This document shows, piece by piece, positions 8,537 through 16,431 of a stretch of 64,000 nucleotides of DNA (its first letter is position 1; the number at the start of each line of letters is the position of its first letter). Below the pieces are notes generated by a model that had not been told where the DNA came from, ran no database searches, and was given only the letters and a program-made list of their open reading frames with translations. Source of the stretch: an uncultured Caldilineaceae bacterium (GTDB lineage Bacteria > Chloroflexota > Anaerolineae > Caldilineales > Caldilineaceae); contig OY282381.1 of NCBI GenBank assembly GCA_958295915.1, forward strand, positions 3,866,722 through 3,930,721, in the 5' to 3' direction. The translations under genes were made by a program, and so were the position numbers.

Positions 8537-9649
8537 TTATTCCTTCAGCGCGTTGACGATTGCCGTCATGTTGTAGCGCATGAAATCCACATAGCTGGCT
8601 GCGGGGCCATGTTCAGCGCTTAAAGAACCGGTGAACAGAATGACGACCCTGACGCCGGCATCCGTCGCCAGCTGTTGGACGATATCTGGAGTAACCGTGG
8701 TGCCGACAAAGATGGCCGCTACGCCCTCCTCTTCGATCTGATCCTGCAACCTGGCCAACTCGCCAGCAGAAGGGGAAGCCAATGTGCTGACCGACGGAAC
8801 AACGGCGCCGACCACTTCAAAGCCGTATACGGCTGCAAAGTAACCAAATGAATCGTGATCGGTGACCAGCTTGCGCTTTTCTGCAGGCAACTCAGCAACG
8901 ATGGCCTCAAGTTCCTCTGCGAGCGCCTCTAACTCAACCAGATACGCAGCGGCGTTGGTCGCATAAATATCCGCATTGGCTGGGTCCAGCGCGCTGAGGA
9001 TATGCTCGATCTGATCGACCCACTGTTCCACGGCGTGGATGCTGAACCATGTGTGGGGATCCGCCCCCCCATGAGAATGCTTGTCATCTCCTGCGTCATG
9101 CGCGTCTTCATCGTGAATACCTTCCTGATGTTCCTCTTCTTCATCATAGCTCTGCGCGCCGTCGAATTCGGTGGTCTCCACGCCGGTATTGACGGAGACG
9201 ACGACCCCAGCGCCCTCCAGTGAATCTATAATGGATTCGATCTGCTCCTCCAAACCCAGACCGTTGATGAAAATTGCGTGAGCCTCATTGAGCGCGAGCA
9301 AATCCCGAGGCGCGGGTTCAAAGCTGTGTGGATCTGCGCCTACGGGTATCAAAGTGAAGAGATCGATGCGCTCTCCACCGACCTGCGCGACAACATCGGC
9401 GATGATATTGGTCGAGGCTACAACCTGTAACAGTTCACCCGCCGCCAGATTCAACGCTGCAAGTTCAGACAGACGGTCCGCATGTGCCGGATCCTCTTCC
9501 GCGTGGTCATCAGTCATATCCGCAGCCTCTGGATCCCGTCCCATGTCAGCTGGTGCTGGGGATACGCATCCTGTTATCAGCAGTAAGATCAAAACGAAAG
9601 CGCAGCGTAGGCGCGCATAACGACTGCATTGAATGTGAAGAAAGTTCAT
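8537..9649 (-). CDS. Zinc/manganese ABC transporter substrate-binding lipoprotein (ZnuA-like)
   Basis: A 370-residue cluster-9 metal-binding protein. Lipobox LITGC places the lipid on C28. Three metal-binding His are visible: H108 in GADPHSFEP, H199 in ADPHTWFS and H265 in TDHDSFGYF. A His/Asp/Glu-rich loop lies at about 168-197 and an acidic His-containing stretch follows the lipid anchor, both typical of zinc binders. Where manganese-binding relatives have Asp near the C-terminus, this protein has Gly (FTGSLS), which also favours zinc. GGGAGGG precedes the start at 9649. The permease gene is upstream but separated by a terminator, so this gene has its own promoter, overlapped by Fur-like palindromes. 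Confidence 0.9.
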   Translation of the reverse strand: MNFLHIQCSRYARLRCAFVLILLLITGCVSPAPADMGRDPEAADMTDDHAEEDPAHADRLSELAALNLAAGELLQVVASTNIIADVVAQVGGERIDLFTLIPVGADPHSFEPAPRDLLALNEAHAIFINGLGLEEQIESIIDSLEGAGVVVSVNTGVETTEFDGAQSYDEEEEHQEGIHDEDAHDAGDDKHSHGGADPHTWFSIHAVEQWVDQIEHILSALDPANADIYATNAAAYLVELEALAEELEAIVAELPAEKRKLVTDHDSFGYFAAVYGFEVVGAVVPSVSTLASPSAGELARLQDQIEEEGVAAIFVGTTVTPDIVQQLATDAGVRVVILFTGSLSAEHGPAASYVDFMRYNMTAIVNALKE

Positions 9650-9699
9650 AGCTTTTCCCTCCCGAAGTAAGTGGCTTCTGATTCATGATACTCGTACTA

Positions 9700-9722
9700 T
9701 AATTGAGATATAATCTCAATTA
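9700..9722. promoter_or_regulatory. Fur-family operator (Zur/Fur-like palindrome)
   Basis: Perfect 10-bp arms TAATTGAGAT and ATCTCAATTA flank a 3-bp ATA centre, 51 bp upstream of the metal-binding-protein gene. Size, AT content and symmetry match operators of Fur-family metalloregulators. Zur is the likely reader given the gene controlled; the regulator gene is not in the window. Confidence 0.7.
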
Positions 9723-9763
9723 CTCTTAAGATACTATCACAGCTGTGTATTGAATGCAAATGT

Positions 9764-9784
9764 AAATGAGATTGAATTTCATTT
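9764..9784. promoter_or_regulatory. Second Fur/Zur-like palindrome
   Basis: Arms AAATGA (9764-9769) and TCATTT (9779-9784) extend inward with matching ATT/AAT, giving one mismatch per half. It lies 42 bp beyond the perfect palindrome. Paired operators upstream of zinc-uptake genes are common in Zur regulation; this assignment is inferred. Confidence 0.5.
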
Positions 9785-9822
9785 CTGTGGCCTTACCCTC
9801 TGTTCTTGTGAGAGAAACACGC

Positions 9823-9855
9823 AAAAAAGTCCGACTTCTCTATGAAGTCGGACTT
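9823..9855 (-). terminator. Rho-independent terminator of the metal permease gene
   Basis: Perfect 12-bp arms AAGTCCGACTTC (9827-9838) and GAAGTCGGACTT (9844-9855) with a 5-base loop. On the minus strand the stem runs into a six-T tract (9823-9828). It lies 25 bp after the permease stop at 9881, separating permease transcription from the binding-protein gene. Confidence 0.85.
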
Positions 9856-9880
9856 CTGGACCCGCAACAATTCTGTTCTA

Positions 9881-10783
9881 TTACTCAGCCTTTGCGGCGG
9901 GATCGGGCAAAGTGGCCGTACGCCCAGGTCGCCGCTGCCACAGGATACCCCGTCCAGGCGCGGCCAGAAAAACAAGGCCGAAGATCGCCGTAGCGACAAG
10001 CACCATCGCCGGGCCGGAAGCCACATTCATGTAGTAACTGATGTAGAGCCCGCTGACGTTGGAAAAAATACCAATACCGACGGCCACGAGCATCATTGTT
10101 GGCAGTCGGCGGGTGAGGAGCTGGGCGACAGCAGCAGGCGTCACCAGCATCGCCAACACCAATGCCACGCCTACCGTCTGCAGAGAAGTAACGATTGTAA
10201 CGGCGATGAGGATAGAGAGAAGATAGCGCAGAAAGGATTCCGGCAGACGCAGAACGACAGCTAGATCGGGGTCAAAGGCCAGTACCAGAAACTCTTTGTA
10301 AAAGAGCGCCACCGTCAGCATCACCAGCAGGCTCAAGCCAAAAGTGAGCCACAGGTCGGATATAGAGACGCCTAGAATGTTGCCGAAGAGGATGTGGGAC
10401 AGATCTACCGCATAACTGCGAACAGTGCTGATCATGGCAATGCCCAGAGCGAAGCTGCCGGCGAGAATGACGCCGATCGCCGTGTCCTCCCGGATTTGGC
10501 TGCGGTTGCTCAGCGCGTTGACGCCGATAGCAGCCAACACGCCTACCGCCAGCGCGCCGACAGCTAGGGGCCAGCCCAGCAGATACGCCAGCACGACACC
10601 GGGCAGAACAATGTGGCTTAGCGCTTCCCCCAGAAAAGTCATGCCCCGCAGAATCAGATACGAACCGAGTAGCGGACCGATGATGCCCACCATCGCTGCG
10701 GCCAGCAGGCTGCGGGTCATAAACGCATAGGCAAGGGGTTCGGTCAGCAGTTCAAGCCAGGGCATTTGTGAAGAGCTCGGCAC
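9881..10783 (-). CDS. Zinc/manganese ABC transporter permease (ZnuB/MntB-like, ABC-3 family)
   Basis: A 300-residue membrane protein with about eight or nine hydrophobic helices. Family signatures are visible: GSYLILRGMTFLGEALSHIVLPGV near the N-terminus, EDTAIGVILAGSFALG in the middle and VGVALVLAMLVTPAAVAQLL towards the end. It imports Zn or Mn together with the binding protein at 8537. The start is a GTG at 10783 or an ATG six codons later. The usual ATPase gene (ZnuC/MntA) is absent: the upstream neighbour is a glycosyltransferase at 10815. A strong terminator follows. Metal specificity is inferred from the partner protein. Confidence 0.9.
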   Translation of the reverse strand: MPSSSQMPWLELLTEPLAYAFMTRSLLAAAMVGIIGPLLGSYLILRGMTFLGEALSHIVLPGVVLAYLLGWPLAVGALAVGVLAAIGVNALSNRSQIREDTAIGVILAGSFALGIAMISTVRSYAVDLSHILFGNILGVSISDLWLTFGLSLLVMLTVALFYKEFLVLAFDPDLAVVLRLPESFLRYLLSILIAVTIVTSLQTVGVALVLAMLVTPAAVAQLLTRRLPTMMLVAVGIGIFSNVSGLYISYYMNVASGPAMVLVATAIFGLVFLAAPGRGILWQRRPGRTATLPDPAAKAE

Positions 10784-10814
10784 GCGCCTCTTTCAAGCAG
10801 AGGCGCATTCAACC

Positions 10815-12038
10815 TTACACCAACTGCGCGTGGAACGCATCCAACTGGGGCAATATCGTCTCCCAGGTACACTGCTTCTCGACGAAAGCGCGCGCCGCTT
10901 CGCCCAAAAATCGGCTGCGTTCTCCGCCAGCTGCCTGATCGCGCAGAAGGTCCAGAATAGAGTCGGCGAACGTCTGAGGATCATCTGCAAGCAGTATATG
11001 TTCACCATCGCGTATAGGAATCCCCTCAATGCCCAGAGATGTGCTTACAATCGGTCGCGCGCAGGCCATCGCCTCCAGCACTTTGAAGCGGGTGCCCCCC
11101 CCAACCCGCATAGGCGCCAGATAGATCGCCGCCCGGTGAATGTAGGGCACGACATCTTCGACCGCGCCGGTCAGCTCCACATCCGGTACCATACGTAGCG
11201 TATCCAGGCGTCGATGGGGGTACATACCGACGATCTGCAGCTGCACGCGCATCTGCTGACGAATGCGAGGAAGCACATCTAGCCCAAACCAGAGCATCGC
11301 ATCCACATTGGGACGGTAGTCCATTTTTCCGGTGAAGACCAGACAGGGCGGGGTTGTGGCAGGCAGCGGCTCGGGGATATAGCGGTCGATATCGATGCCG
11401 TTGGGCACGTTGACGATTGGACGCTGAGGCGCCAACGCGGCCAGCGCCTGTCGATCCGGTTCGCTGACCGCTACAATCCCATCCACAGCCTGACAGAAGG
11501 CCCGTTCGTAACGGTACAGCTTCTGCCACTGAAGCAGGCTGTAGCCGGCGGCGTGCCAGCGGTTCAGGTTGCGGGCATCCATGAATGCAGCCCGCTTTTG
11601 CAGCAGAAATTCAGCGTTGTGATCGTCGAAAACGACCGGTGGCCTGGGGGCATTCGTTTGCAGAATTTGAAAGCCATAGGGAGCCATCTCAATCCCCTCG
11701 ATCTGGGCCAGATCATAGGCTTCTTCAGCCAGCATCCGCTCCAGCATCGCGTGGGATTCATTCTGCTCCAGGCGCAGAGCCATATCCGGTTTGGCCGCCA
11801 GAAACGTATCCTGCAAGCGTCGGTGCAAAGGACGTTCAGGCTGCTGGAAACCCTCTACCCGAGCGCATATCTGCAGCAGCTTTGGATCAGGCCAATGGTC
11901 GTCTTCGGGCGCGAGGCAGGAGAACAGATGCACTTCATGTTTGGTGGCAAAATGCCGTAATAGATAATAGTTGCGCAGGGTCGTGCCTTGCCGAGGGGGG
12001 AAAGGGGACTGGGGGGTAAGGAAGAGTAGCTTCATCAT
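10815..12038 (-). CDS. Glycosyltransferase family 4 (GT-B fold)
   Basis: A 407-residue cytoplasmic GT-B glycosyltransferase. The N-terminal domain begins KLLFLTPQSPFPPRQGTTLRNY, typical of GT4 enzymes for exopolysaccharide or glycan assembly. The C-terminal nucleotide-sugar domain shows VFTGKMDYRPNVDAMLWF and GGGTRFKVLEAMACARPIVS, the motif holding the conserved Glu pair region. It follows the other GT4 gene by six bases, so the two form an operon. Sugar donor and acceptor are unknown. Confidence 0.88.
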   Translation of the reverse strand: MMKLLFLTPQSPFPPRQGTTLRNYYLLRHFATKHEVHLFSCLAPEDDHWPDPKLLQICARVEGFQQPERPLHRRLQDTFLAAKPDMALRLEQNESHAMLERMLAEEAYDLAQIEGIEMAPYGFQILQTNAPRPPVVFDDHNAEFLLQKRAAFMDARNLNRWHAAGYSLLQWQKLYRYERAFCQAVDGIVAVSEPDRQALAALAPQRPIVNVPNGIDIDRYIPEPLPATTPPCLVFTGKMDYRPNVDAMLWFGLDVLPRIRQQMRVQLQIVGMYPHRRLDTLRMVPDVELTGAVEDVVPYIHRAAIYLAPMRVGGGTRFKVLEAMACARPIVSTSLGIEGIPIRDGEHILLADDPQTFADSILDLLRDQAAGGERSRFLGEAARAFVEKQCTWETILPQLDAFHAQLV

Positions 12039-12044
12039 CAGACG

Positions 12045-13196
12045 TCAGAAGGACGAATGGCGGGCAGGCGCAGCCGGCGCCGTTGCCCTCTGGCAGACCA
12101 TTCGATAGACGGCAAGAGTTTCGGCGGCGGCCCGGCTCCAACTGAAGACAGAGGCCCGCTGAAGGCCCTTCTGGCGCAGTTCCCGATGCAGTTCGTCGTC
12201 AGTCAGAAGACGGTGCATGGCGATGGCGATCTCTTCCCAATCGGACGGATCGACAATCAGCCCGGCATCGCCGACCACTTCCGGCATGCTGCTGGTGTTG
12301 CCGACGATTGTAGGTGTGCCGCAGGCCATCGCTTCCAAGGGAGATAGGCCGAACCCTTCGTAAAACGCGGGGTGCACATGGCAGCGGGCGCCGACGAACA
12401 ACTGCCGCAAGTCCTCATCCGCTACCCGCCCCACGAAAAATGCGCTCTTGTCGAGAGCGAGCTCTTCCACCTTGCGAAAAACCTCCTCATACAGCCAGCC
12501 GGGCTTCCCTGCCAGCACAAGACCCGTGTCCGCAATGTTGTAATGTCGCTGAAGGTGATGGAATGCGTCCAGAAGGCCGCCGATATTCTTGCGCGGCTCA
12601 ATTGTGCTGACGAAGAAGATATAGTTTTCGGGAATGCCGTACTTCGCCTGCATCGCAGCGCGGCATTTCGCCATCGGCAGAGGCTGATAGAGGGGCGCCG
12701 CAGCCTCATAAATGACGCTGATCTTCTCCGGCGAGGCGCCCAACTGTCCGACCACATCGTTTTTGGTACTCTCACTGGGCACAATAATGTGTTGAGCATG
12801 ACGCACCGCCCGGTCGATCTGGCTGTAGTAGGCCGCATGAGATTCCGTCAAAAAGTGGGGCCAGCGCAGGAACGCCAGATCGTGAACGGTGATCACCGGA
12901 GGAATGCTGCTGAAGAGAGGCGGGATGAAATCTGTGCTGTGGAGTATGTCCAGGGAGTGGAACGACAACTCTGCAGCCAACATTGGCTGTTCAATGCGCG
13001 TGTGGACAGGCGTGAACAGGGTGCGCCGTTGAAAATTGGGCGCATTGGCCAATGGTTCCCGGTGTTTGCGGTGTTGGAAAACTGTGTACGTTGTTTCCCG
13101 GTCTAGCTGTGCAAGCTCTTCAATGAGATGCTTCGTATAGCGACTGATACCTGCCGGCTGATGATAGATCAGCCGGGCGTCAATGCCAACTCGCAT
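12045..13196 (-). CDS. Glycosyltransferase family 4 (mannosyltransferase-like)
   Basis: A 383-residue GT-B enzyme. The N-terminus MRVGIDARL...GISRYTKHLI is the usual GT4 acceptor-domain start. The donor domain contains STIEPRKNIGGLLDAF and HPAFYEGFGLSPLEAMACGTP, the E-x7-E motif of retaining GT4 enzymes (E-G-F-G-L-S-P-L-E). It is the first gene of a two-gene unit with 10815-12038, six bases apart. Probably acts at the inner face of the membrane in cell-surface glycan synthesis; substrates unknown. Confidence 0.9.
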   Translation of the reverse strand: MRVGIDARLIYHQPAGISRYTKHLIEELAQLDRETTYTVFQHRKHREPLANAPNFQRRTLFTPVHTRIEQPMLAAELSFHSLDILHSTDFIPPLFSSIPPVITVHDLAFLRWPHFLTESHAAYYSQIDRAVRHAQHIIVPSESTKNDVVGQLGASPEKISVIYEAAAPLYQPLPMAKCRAAMQAKYGIPENYIFFVSTIEPRKNIGGLLDAFHHLQRHYNIADTGLVLAGKPGWLYEEVFRKVEELALDKSAFFVGRVADEDLRQLFVGARCHVHPAFYEGFGLSPLEAMACGTPTIVGNTSSMPEVVGDAGLIVDPSDWEEIAIAMHRLLTDDELHRELRQKGLQRASVFSWSRAAAETLAVYRMVCQRATAPAAPARHSSF

Positions 13197-13323
13197 AGCC
13201 TTAACGATTCGTCAGCGGGAATGACACAAGGCTCGTTCCCGGAACTTTCGGGTCATGGCGGTTTGGGGCAACCTGCACGGGGCAGATGCGCGCAGGGCAT
13301 TGTAGCAGCCCGTCCGCTTGCGG

Positions 13324-13530
13324 TCAAATAGGCTGTTCTGCCTCCGATTTCAGCTTCGTTTTCAGTTCGATGATTGTGCCAAAAACTTCTTCTGTATCCA
13401 AATACGCCCACATGGCCCCGGGATGCAGCGTCGACCCGCCACTCTGGGTGATAGCAACTGCAAGCTTTTGCGTAACCCCATGCGGTGTGATCAAGCGAGA
13501 GGCCCCCACAGTGGCTGCAGACCAGCCAGT
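13324..13530 (-). pseudogene. C-terminal remnant of a VOC/glyoxalase-family protein
   Basis: On the minus strand the frame ends with MWAYLDTEEVFGTIIELKTKL. That is the last strand of vicinal-oxygen-chelate proteins such as methylmalonyl-CoA epimerase, where the Glu in IIEL is a metal ligand. Upstream residues do not give a complete domain, and no credible start is present. The rest of the 484-bp gap (13197-13680) holds only the palindrome and promoter-like box before the next gene. Short match; moderate to low certainty. Confidence 0.4.
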
Positions 13531-13601
13531 AGGACGCTCCGACAGAACGGCGCTCAGCCCCCCCTGCCGTCTTAGAAATGACGATAGGAAACAAGATCCG
13601 A

Positions 13602-13634
13602 ACACAATCATAAATTTTGATTGTGTGGGATAAT
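13602..13634 (+). promoter_or_regulatory. Palindromic operator over a promoter-like box
   Basis: Perfect 9-bp arms ACACAATCA (13602-13610) and TGATTGTGT (13618-13626) with a 7-bp AT-rich centre, followed by GATAAT (13629-13634) as a possible -10 box. It lies 55 bp before the dehydratase gene at 13681. A dimeric repressor such as a GntR- or LacI-type protein would fit; no regulator gene is nearby. Confidence 0.5.
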
Positions 13635-13680
13635 ACCAACTGTCAGCTTGAAAGCCAAACACGCTTGTAGGAGGGTTCGA

Positions 13681-14787
13681 ATGATTATTCAGGATATCAA
13701 GACCACAGTGCTATCTCTCCCTCATCTATCGGGATATCAAGATGCGACAATTCGTCATATCACATCAGGACGCAGCCAGTGCTTCGTCCATGTCTATTCG
13801 GATCAGGGCCTGATCGGGCTGGGTTTGGGCGGCGGGGCAACCGCGGCGCGGGAGGTGATCGAACGCACCCTCAAGCCAATTCTACTCGGCCAGAACGCCC
13901 TGCATATCGAAAAGCTGTGGGACGATATGTTCTGGGCGATTCGCGGCGTCGGTCGCAAGGGGCTTGCCTTCAGCGCACTCTCTGCCGTGGACATCGCCCT
14001 ATGGGATCTGAAAGCCAAATACTACGAAACGCCTCTTTACCAACTGCTAGGACCGTTCACGGACTCCGTGCCAATTTACGGCAGCGGCGGATGGACCCAC
14101 TTTTCACTGGACGAGCTGGTGACAGAGCAATGTGGATATGTGGAGCGGGGCATGATGGCCGTGAAGATGAAAGTGGGCAAGGATTTCGGTCAGAGTGAGC
14201 AGGAAGATGTGGCCCGACTGGCCGCAGTGCGTGAGGCCGTCGGCGCTGATGTACAGGTGTTCATCGACGCCAACAACGGTTACTATGCCAAGCAGGCGAT
14301 TCGGATGGCTAAGACTTTTGAGAAGTACAATATAGGCTGGTTCGAAGAACCGGTCCTGGCCGATGATATCGAGGGCCTGGCGGCTGTTGCCAGAGCCATC
14401 GACATCCCCGTGGCGACCGGTGAACACGAATACACCAAATACGGCTTCCGCGACCTCATTGCCCGCGGCGCCGCCGACATTGTACAGCCAGATGTAGGCC
14501 GCGTAGGGGGCATCAGTGAATGGATGAAGGTAGCGCATCTGGCCCACGCCTTTAACCTGCCAGTGGCTCCCCATGCCTATCAACTCGTCCATCTGCATTT
14601 GGCCTGTGCTACGCCTAATCTGAAAATTGTTGAGTATCTGGGTACTGTAGAAGAAGCGGACCGTATCTTCTACACCACCTTTGACGAACCGGAGAACGGC
14701 GTTTGGGCGCCGGACCCGAATAGGCACGGCTTGGGCCTGGATCTGGACCCGATTGCAGTCAAAAACTATGCCATCGGCAGTGGCTGA
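13681..14787 (+). CDS. Enolase-superfamily protein, mandelate racemase/sugar-acid dehydratase type
   Basis: A 368-residue protein; the start is set by GGAGGG at 13670-13675. Catalytic features of the mandelate-racemase subgroup are visible: K162-x-K164 in VKMKVG, metal ligands D197 (FIDANNG), E223 (FEEP) and E248 (GEHE), and the Asp-His dyad D271 (QPDVGR) with H298 (APHAY). These enzymes take a proton alpha to a carboxylate and usually dehydrate or epimerise aldonic or aldaric acids. Palindrome control and lack of an adjacent partner suggest a single substrate-induced gene. The exact acid is not predictable from sequence reading. Confidence 0.88.
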   Translation: MIIQDIKTTVLSLPHLSGYQDATIRHITSGRSQCFVHVYSDQGLIGLGLGGGATAAREVIERTLKPILLGQNALHIEKLWDDMFWAIRGVGRKGLAFSALSAVDIALWDLKAKYYETPLYQLLGPFTDSVPIYGSGGWTHFSLDELVTEQCGYVERGMMAVKMKVGKDFGQSEQEDVARLAAVREAVGADVQVFIDANNGYYAKQAIRMAKTFEKYNIGWFEEPVLADDIEGLAAVARAIDIPVATGEHEYTKYGFRDLIARGAADIVQPDVGRVGGISEWMKVAHLAHAFNLPVAPHAYQLVHLHLACATPNLKIVEYLGTVEEADRIFYTTFDEPENGVWAPDPNRHGLGLDLDPIAVKNYAIGSG

Positions 14788-14933
14788 GCGCCATTCTGTG
14801 GCAGGCTCTGGCCGTGAGCAGTCGGCTCCGCGTTGTATCCCGCGCGCAAAAAAGTTCGCGCCAACACCACCAAGAGTTGTGCCCCTTCTAATGGGCGAAC
14901 CTGCTTGAAACGCCAAAGGGCAGCGACGATTGT

Positions 14934-14963
14934 TTGTAGCCACTCTCTCGCGAATGGTATAAT
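14934..14963 (+). promoter_or_regulatory. Sigma-70-type promoter with extended -10
   Basis: TTGTAG (14934-14939), an 18-bp spacer and TATAAT (14958-14963) preceded by TG, making an extended -10. It lies about 160 bp before the coiled-coil/selB/reductase unit. Otherwise the 336-bp gap 14788-15123 shows nothing recognisable. Confidence 0.6.
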
Positions 14964-15123
14964 TTACTTCTCAGAGGGCCTCTCCAGCCCAGTCGGCTTT
15001 GGTGTCGAATCCGTACTCGGCGCCACTCTGAAGGAGCCTCCGACAGATGTGTAGCCGGTTCGTTTATCACGCAAGTGCGCTGGGGCGTGCCCAACGCACC
15101 ACAGAGCACTGAAAGAAAGACAA

Positions 15124-16431
15124 ATGGATACTGCCCAACTAGCCCAAATGGTAGCTTGGCTTGATGAGGAGCATCGGCGCGACCGCGCAGAGATCGCCCG
15201 TTTGCAGCAGCAGGTTGAGAGCCAAACCGCAGATATCATCGAACAGGCTCGCCGGATTCAGGACCTGGAAGGACGTTTGGCGACCACAACTGCGCAGTTG
15301 GGGCGATTCCCCCAATTAGAACAGCAGATCCAGAGCGTCCAGCAGGAGTTTGCGCTGCTGATCGATCGGAGCGACGAGAACCGTGTGCAATCTGTGCGCG
15401 ATATCGAGCGCGCTCGCCTGACAGATAGGGAGGCGCTCACCCGGGAGATCAGCGAAGTGCGCCGGGAACTGCCCCGCATCGGCCGCATTGAAGAGGCGGT
15501 GGATCTGCGCAAAGGTGAGGAAGAGCGCCTGGTCGATATGATTATGGAGGGCCGCAATCAGATCAATCTTCTTGTCAAAGAACTTGAAGAGCGCACCCGA
15601 CAAATTCCGTTTTTGGCCGAGCAGCGCACCAGTGATGCCAAACGAATCGCCCAGTTGCAACAGGAAACTGTCGAGCTATTCAAACGTATAGAATCTTTTA
15701 CTGGTCGCTTTTCCGTTCTGGATGATGCCGACCGACGTATGAGCGCCGAAATTGAGCGCTGGCGACCAGTCTTCGGCGAGGTGCGGGAAGAGCAGCAAAA
15801 CGCTATGGAGCGGCTGCAGGTGGAGACCGTCGAGCGTCTACAGGTGCTCAACCGTTGGCAGGAGAATATAGATGACCAGCGGGTCATTGTAACCAAAAAT
15901 GAAGAACGGATCCAGTCGTTCGTCCAGACCATCGAAACGGCCCGCAGAATAGCTCATACGATTCCGGAATTTCAGGAATCCGTCCGCCGGGACCAGGTGC
16001 AGGTGCAGGAGTTGCAGCGCCTGGCCGAAGAGCGAACGCGCCGGGAAATGGATGAGTTTCGGGAGGAGTTTGAAAAACAGAGTCGCCGGGACGAGCTGCG
16101 CCAGGAACACCTGTGGCGGGAGCAGGAGAAATACAACAAGGGGTTATTGGAGCATTTCCCACCGATTCTGCACGATTTGCGAGTTCATGAGGAGATGCTG
16201 CGCCAGCTCTGGAAGCTGCAGGAGCAGTATGGCGCTCGTTACATCAACGCAGCCCAGCTTTGGCTCGACGGCCTGCAATCGGCCCTGAACGAGAGGGACG
16301 AAAATATGAAAAATCTGGAAGAGGAATGGCAGAAGCAGCGCCGCACCGCCGAACTGTACGCCCGCCAGAACAACAGCGCTCGCCGCACCGCCGGCATCGT
16401 GTCCGGTGAGCCGCCACAGAATCAGTCCTGA
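15124..16431 (+). CDS. Long coiled-coil protein of unknown function, coupled to selB
   Basis: A 435-residue hydrophilic protein without signal peptide or membrane segment. Nearly its whole length is heptad-rich, Glu/Arg/Gln-rich coiled coil, with only short breaks (near 95, 160 and 360). It resembles a structural or scaffolding protein rather than an enzyme. Its TGA stop overlaps the ATG of selB (TGATG, 16429-16433), so the two are translationally coupled, and a promoter lies at 14934-14963. I do not recognise a domain family. Coupling to SelB is the only functional hint. Confidence 0.75.
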   Translation: MDTAQLAQMVAWLDEEHRRDRAEIARLQQQVESQTADIIEQARRIQDLEGRLATTTAQLGRFPQLEQQIQSVQQEFALLIDRSDENRVQSVRDIERARLTDREALTREISEVRRELPRIGRIEEAVDLRKGEEERLVDMIMEGRNQINLLVKELEERTRQIPFLAEQRTSDAKRIAQLQQETVELFKRIESFTGRFSVLDDADRRMSAEIERWRPVFGEVREEQQNAMERLQVETVERLQVLNRWQENIDDQRVIVTKNEERIQSFVQTIETARRIAHTIPEFQESVRRDQVQVQELQRLAEERTRREMDEFREEFEKQSRRDELRQEHLWREQEKYNKGLLEHFPPILHDLRVHEEMLRQLWKLQEQYGARYINAAQLWLDGLQSALNERDENMKNLEEEWQKQRRTAELYARQNNSARRTAGIVSGEPPQNQS

